Assembly (NCBI GenBank): GCA_031260295.1
Contig: JAIRKE010000070.1
Coordinates: 1-58,911 of the forward strand
DNA length: 58,911 nucleotides
From: Azonexus sp.
GTDB lineage: Bacteria > Pseudomonadota > Gammaproteobacteria > Burkholderiales > Rhodocyclaceae
Direction of reading: 5' to 3'
Program-made: the position numbers and the translations under genes
Part shown: one piece after another, positions 57,114-58,911 of the stretch
Layout of the letters: every line of letters begins with the position of its first letter
How positions within the stretch are numbered: position 1 is the stretch's first letter
Notes under the pieces: generated by a model
The model's database searches: none
Told to the model about the DNA's origin: nothing
Seen by the model: the letters and a program-made list of their open reading frames with translations, nothing else

Positions 57114-58748
57114 TTAGGCTATAGGTTTAATCGATGCCTCGACCACCGAGGCATCCAGGGATTCGATTACATCGCGCACGAAGCCGTCCCGCGCGATAGC
57201 CGCCTCGGCGCGCTCCTGGCGTTCCTGGCGCTCACGACCAGCGGTCGCCGCTGGCGTATCCGCCTCGTTGGCAGCCAGTTCAAAACGCAAGCGCAGTGGC
57301 CGAGCGAAATAGTCGGACAAGGCCTGCTGCAAACGTTCGGGCGCCGGCTTCATCTGCAGGTGCGTCTGCGCTGGCGCCAAGCGCAACAAACATTCGCCAT
57401 CATCCATCCGGCGCAGCTCGCAATGCTGAGCCAGGGTACGCGCCAAGCCGGACAGCGGCAGCGCGGCGACGATGGCATCCCAGTCGTGTTCGCTGACCAT
57501 CGGGGCGGCTCCTACCTCCGACCGCGGCACCGTTGCGGCGGCAGGAGGGGAACTCGGCGCCGGGGTCGGCGGCACACTTTCCGGACGCGGCGCCGACCGT
57601 GGCGTGGCGCTCGGCAGGGGCACCGTTCCCCGCTGCCGACTGGCCGCCACCACATCGGCCACCGAACTCGGCCGGAAGGCATGGAGGCGCAACAAGGTCA
57701 TCACGAATCCGGCATATTCGTCGGGCGCCGCCGATAGTTCGCTACGCCCGACCAGCGCGATCTGGTAGGCCAACTGAATGAATTCCGGCGAAAACGCGGC
57801 GGCGATGGCCAGCAGGCGCTCGCGCTCCGGCTCATCGTCGTCGATCGCAGTAGGAACGCATTGGGCGATCTGAATGCGCGTCAGCAAGGCCGCCAGTTCC
57901 TGCAAAGCGGCGGCAAACGACAGGCTGCGCACGCCGAGATCGGCGGCAACGGCCAGCATCGCTGAGGCATCGCCCGCCGCCAGCGCCTCGAGAATGGCGA
58001 ACAGGTAATCCTGATCGACCGTCCCGAGCATGGCCCGCACCTGCCCTTCCTCGACCTTGCCGGCACCGTGGGCAATGGCCTGATCGAGCAGCGACAAGGC
58101 ATCGCGCATACTGCCAGCCGCCGAGCGAGCAATCAGCCCCAAGGCCGGCGCGTCATGGCTAATCTCCTCGGCTTGCAGAATATGCGTCAGATGGTTTGTT
58201 ATTGCCGCCGCCGGCATCTGCTTGAGATTGAATTGCAGACAGCGGGACAGTACCGTAACCGGGATCTTCTGCGGGTCAGTCGTCGCCAGGATAAACTTGA
58301 CATGCTCCGGCGGCTCTTCGAGGGTCTTCAACATGGCGTTGAAGGCTGAATTGGAGAGCATGTGTACTTCGTCGATCACATAGACCTTGAAGCGACCCCG
58401 GGTCGGTGCGTAGACGGCGTTTTCCAGCAACTGGCGCATCTCGTCGACGCGGGTATTGGTCGCCGCGTCAACTTCGAGCAAATCGACGAAACGGCCGCCG
58501 TCAATCTCCTGGCAAGCGGAACACGTGCCGCAGGGAGTCGCCGTAACGCCGCTCTCGCAATTCAACGATTTGGCCAGGATACGCGCGATGGTCGTCTTGC
58601 CAACGCCACGCGTGCCGGTGAATAGATAAGCGTGGTGCAAGCGCTGTTCGGACAAAGCATGGGTCAAAGCCCGGACCACGTGCTCCTGCCCGACGAGGGT
58701 CGAAAAATTGCGCGGCCGCCATTTGCGGGCAAGAACCTGATAACTCAT
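57114..58748 (-). CDS. dnaX: DNA polymerase III subunit tau/gamma
   Basis: A 544-aa clamp-loader ATPase from ATG 58748 ([20 protein letters not shown]); upstream codons overlap the SRP RNA. Walker [12 protein letters not shown], zinc finger with [16 protein letters not shown], Walker [20 protein letters not shown], and sensor 1 ([18 protein letters not shown]). Domain III and a short proline-rich linker are followed by the tau C-terminal domain. No clear A-run frameshift site was found in the linker, so gamma may be made by another route or not at all. Confidence 0.95.
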   Translation of the reverse strand: MSYQVLARKWRPRNFSTLVGQEHVVRALTHALSEQRLHHAYLFTGTRGVGKTTIARILAKSLNCESGVTATPCGTCSACQEIDGGRFVDLLEVDAATNTRVDEMRQLLENAVYAPTRGRFKVYVIDEVHMLSNSAFNAMLKTLEEPPEHVKFILATTDPQKIPVTVLSRCLQFNLKQMPAAAITNHLTHILQAEEISHDAPALGLIARSAAGSMRDALSLLDQAIAHGAGKVEEGQVRAMLGTVDQDYLFAILEALAAGDASAMLAVAADLGVRSLSFAAALQELAALLTRIQIAQCVPTAIDDDEPERERLLAIAAAFSPEFIQLAYQIALVGRSELSAAPDEYAGFVMTLLRLHAFRPSSVADVVAASRQRGTVPLPSATPRSAPRPESVPPTPAPSSPPAAATVPRSEVGAAPMVSEHDWDAIVAALPLSGLARTLAQHCELRRMDDGECLLRLAPAQTHLQMKPAPERLQQALSDYFARPLRLRFELAANEADTPAATAGRERQERQERAEAAIARDGFVRDVIESLDASVVEASIKPIA

Positions 58749-58778
58749 GCGCCCCACACCAAAGCAGAAAAAGAAAGT

Positions 58779-58876
58779 GGCGAGCCTAACCCCCGGCACT
58801 TGCAGTAAATAGCTGTGGCTGCTTCCTTCCGGACCTGACCAGGTTCACCACCCTGCAATGCGGGGAGACCCGCCGC
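58779..58876 (-). ncRNA. ffs: 4.5S signal recognition particle RNA
   Basis: The conserved SRP apical core is present on the minus strand: GGTCAGGTCCGGAAGGAAGC at 58827-58846, flanked by TGGTGAACC and AGCC. The closing stem pairs GCGGGTCTCCCCGC with the GCCGGGGG-containing 3' arm near 58779-58793. TAGAAT preceded by TGC (58882-58890) is an extended -10 box about six bases upstream. A T-rich run near 58765-58779 follows the 3' end. Binds Ffh for membrane-protein targeting. It lies just upstream of dnaX, a common order. Ends are approximate. Confidence 0.9.
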
Positions 58877-58911
58877 TACGGATTCTAGCACAGTACGCCC
58901 CAAGCCCTCTC

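Overview
The window reads as chromosomal DNA of a high-GC betaproteobacterium, most likely Rhodocyclales (Azonexus/Dechloromonas-like). The grounds are the conserved order leuC-leuD-leuB-asd-fimV-truA-trpF-trpB-trpA-accD-folC-dedD-cvpA-purF-metZ, the petABC-sspA-sspB block, a NarX/NarL pair with an FNR-like box, and ffs-dnaX-ybaB-recR at the right edge. This placement is inferred from gene content and order; no database was searched.

Left edge (1-5.3 kb) is accessory. It holds low-density, lower-GC DNA with small unrecognised ORFs, a PemK/MazF-type toxin-antitoxin pair, and a recQ reduced to its 3' part, joined to foreign sequence near 2186. After these come a DUF5329 secreted protein, a CheX-like DUF3334 protein and a vapBC pair with a visible operator-like inverted repeat.

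From 5.3 to 29 kb almost everything is on the minus strand. In transcription order it runs: MFS transporter, leuC, an entericidin-like lipoprotein, leuD, a two-gene low-GC cassette (Cys/His amidase-like protein plus exported partner), leuB, asd, fimV, an EcfT/CbiQ-like membrane protein, truA, trpF, trpB, trpA, accD, a frameshifted membrane gene with a 7-bp tandem repeat, a nested palindromic repeat, folC, dedD-like, cvpA, purF, metZ, an HD-GYP gene, and then rhlE. Many junctions are 1-4 base overlaps, suggesting translational coupling. The block makes leucine, the aspartate-family precursor, tryptophan, malonyl-CoA, folate and purines, and methionine.

From 29 to 47 kb the strands alternate. 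This part has a decayed exported-protein gene, an outer-membrane protein, a YdcH-family protein, aroC, an HTH regulator, a radical SAM protein divergent from queD, tRNA-Ser(UGA), a Bax-inhibitor-1 family protein, rlmD, an Ala/Glu/Pro-rich lipoprotein, bamC, dapA, tilS, accA, two HDOD proteins around a metallo-beta-lactamase hydrolase, an ABC-F ATPase and tRNA-Arg(CCU).

From 47 to 58.9 kb lie a polyamine-synthase-like protein, a small conserved-looking protein, narL and narX, a small CbiX chelatase and YbiB, sspB/sspA, the cytochrome bc1 operon petABC, recR, ybaB, dnaX and the 4.5S SRP RNA. The candidates most worth following are the amidase/partner cassette inside the leu cluster, the heptanucleotide-repeat membrane gene, and the recQ truncation next to toxin-antitoxin genes.
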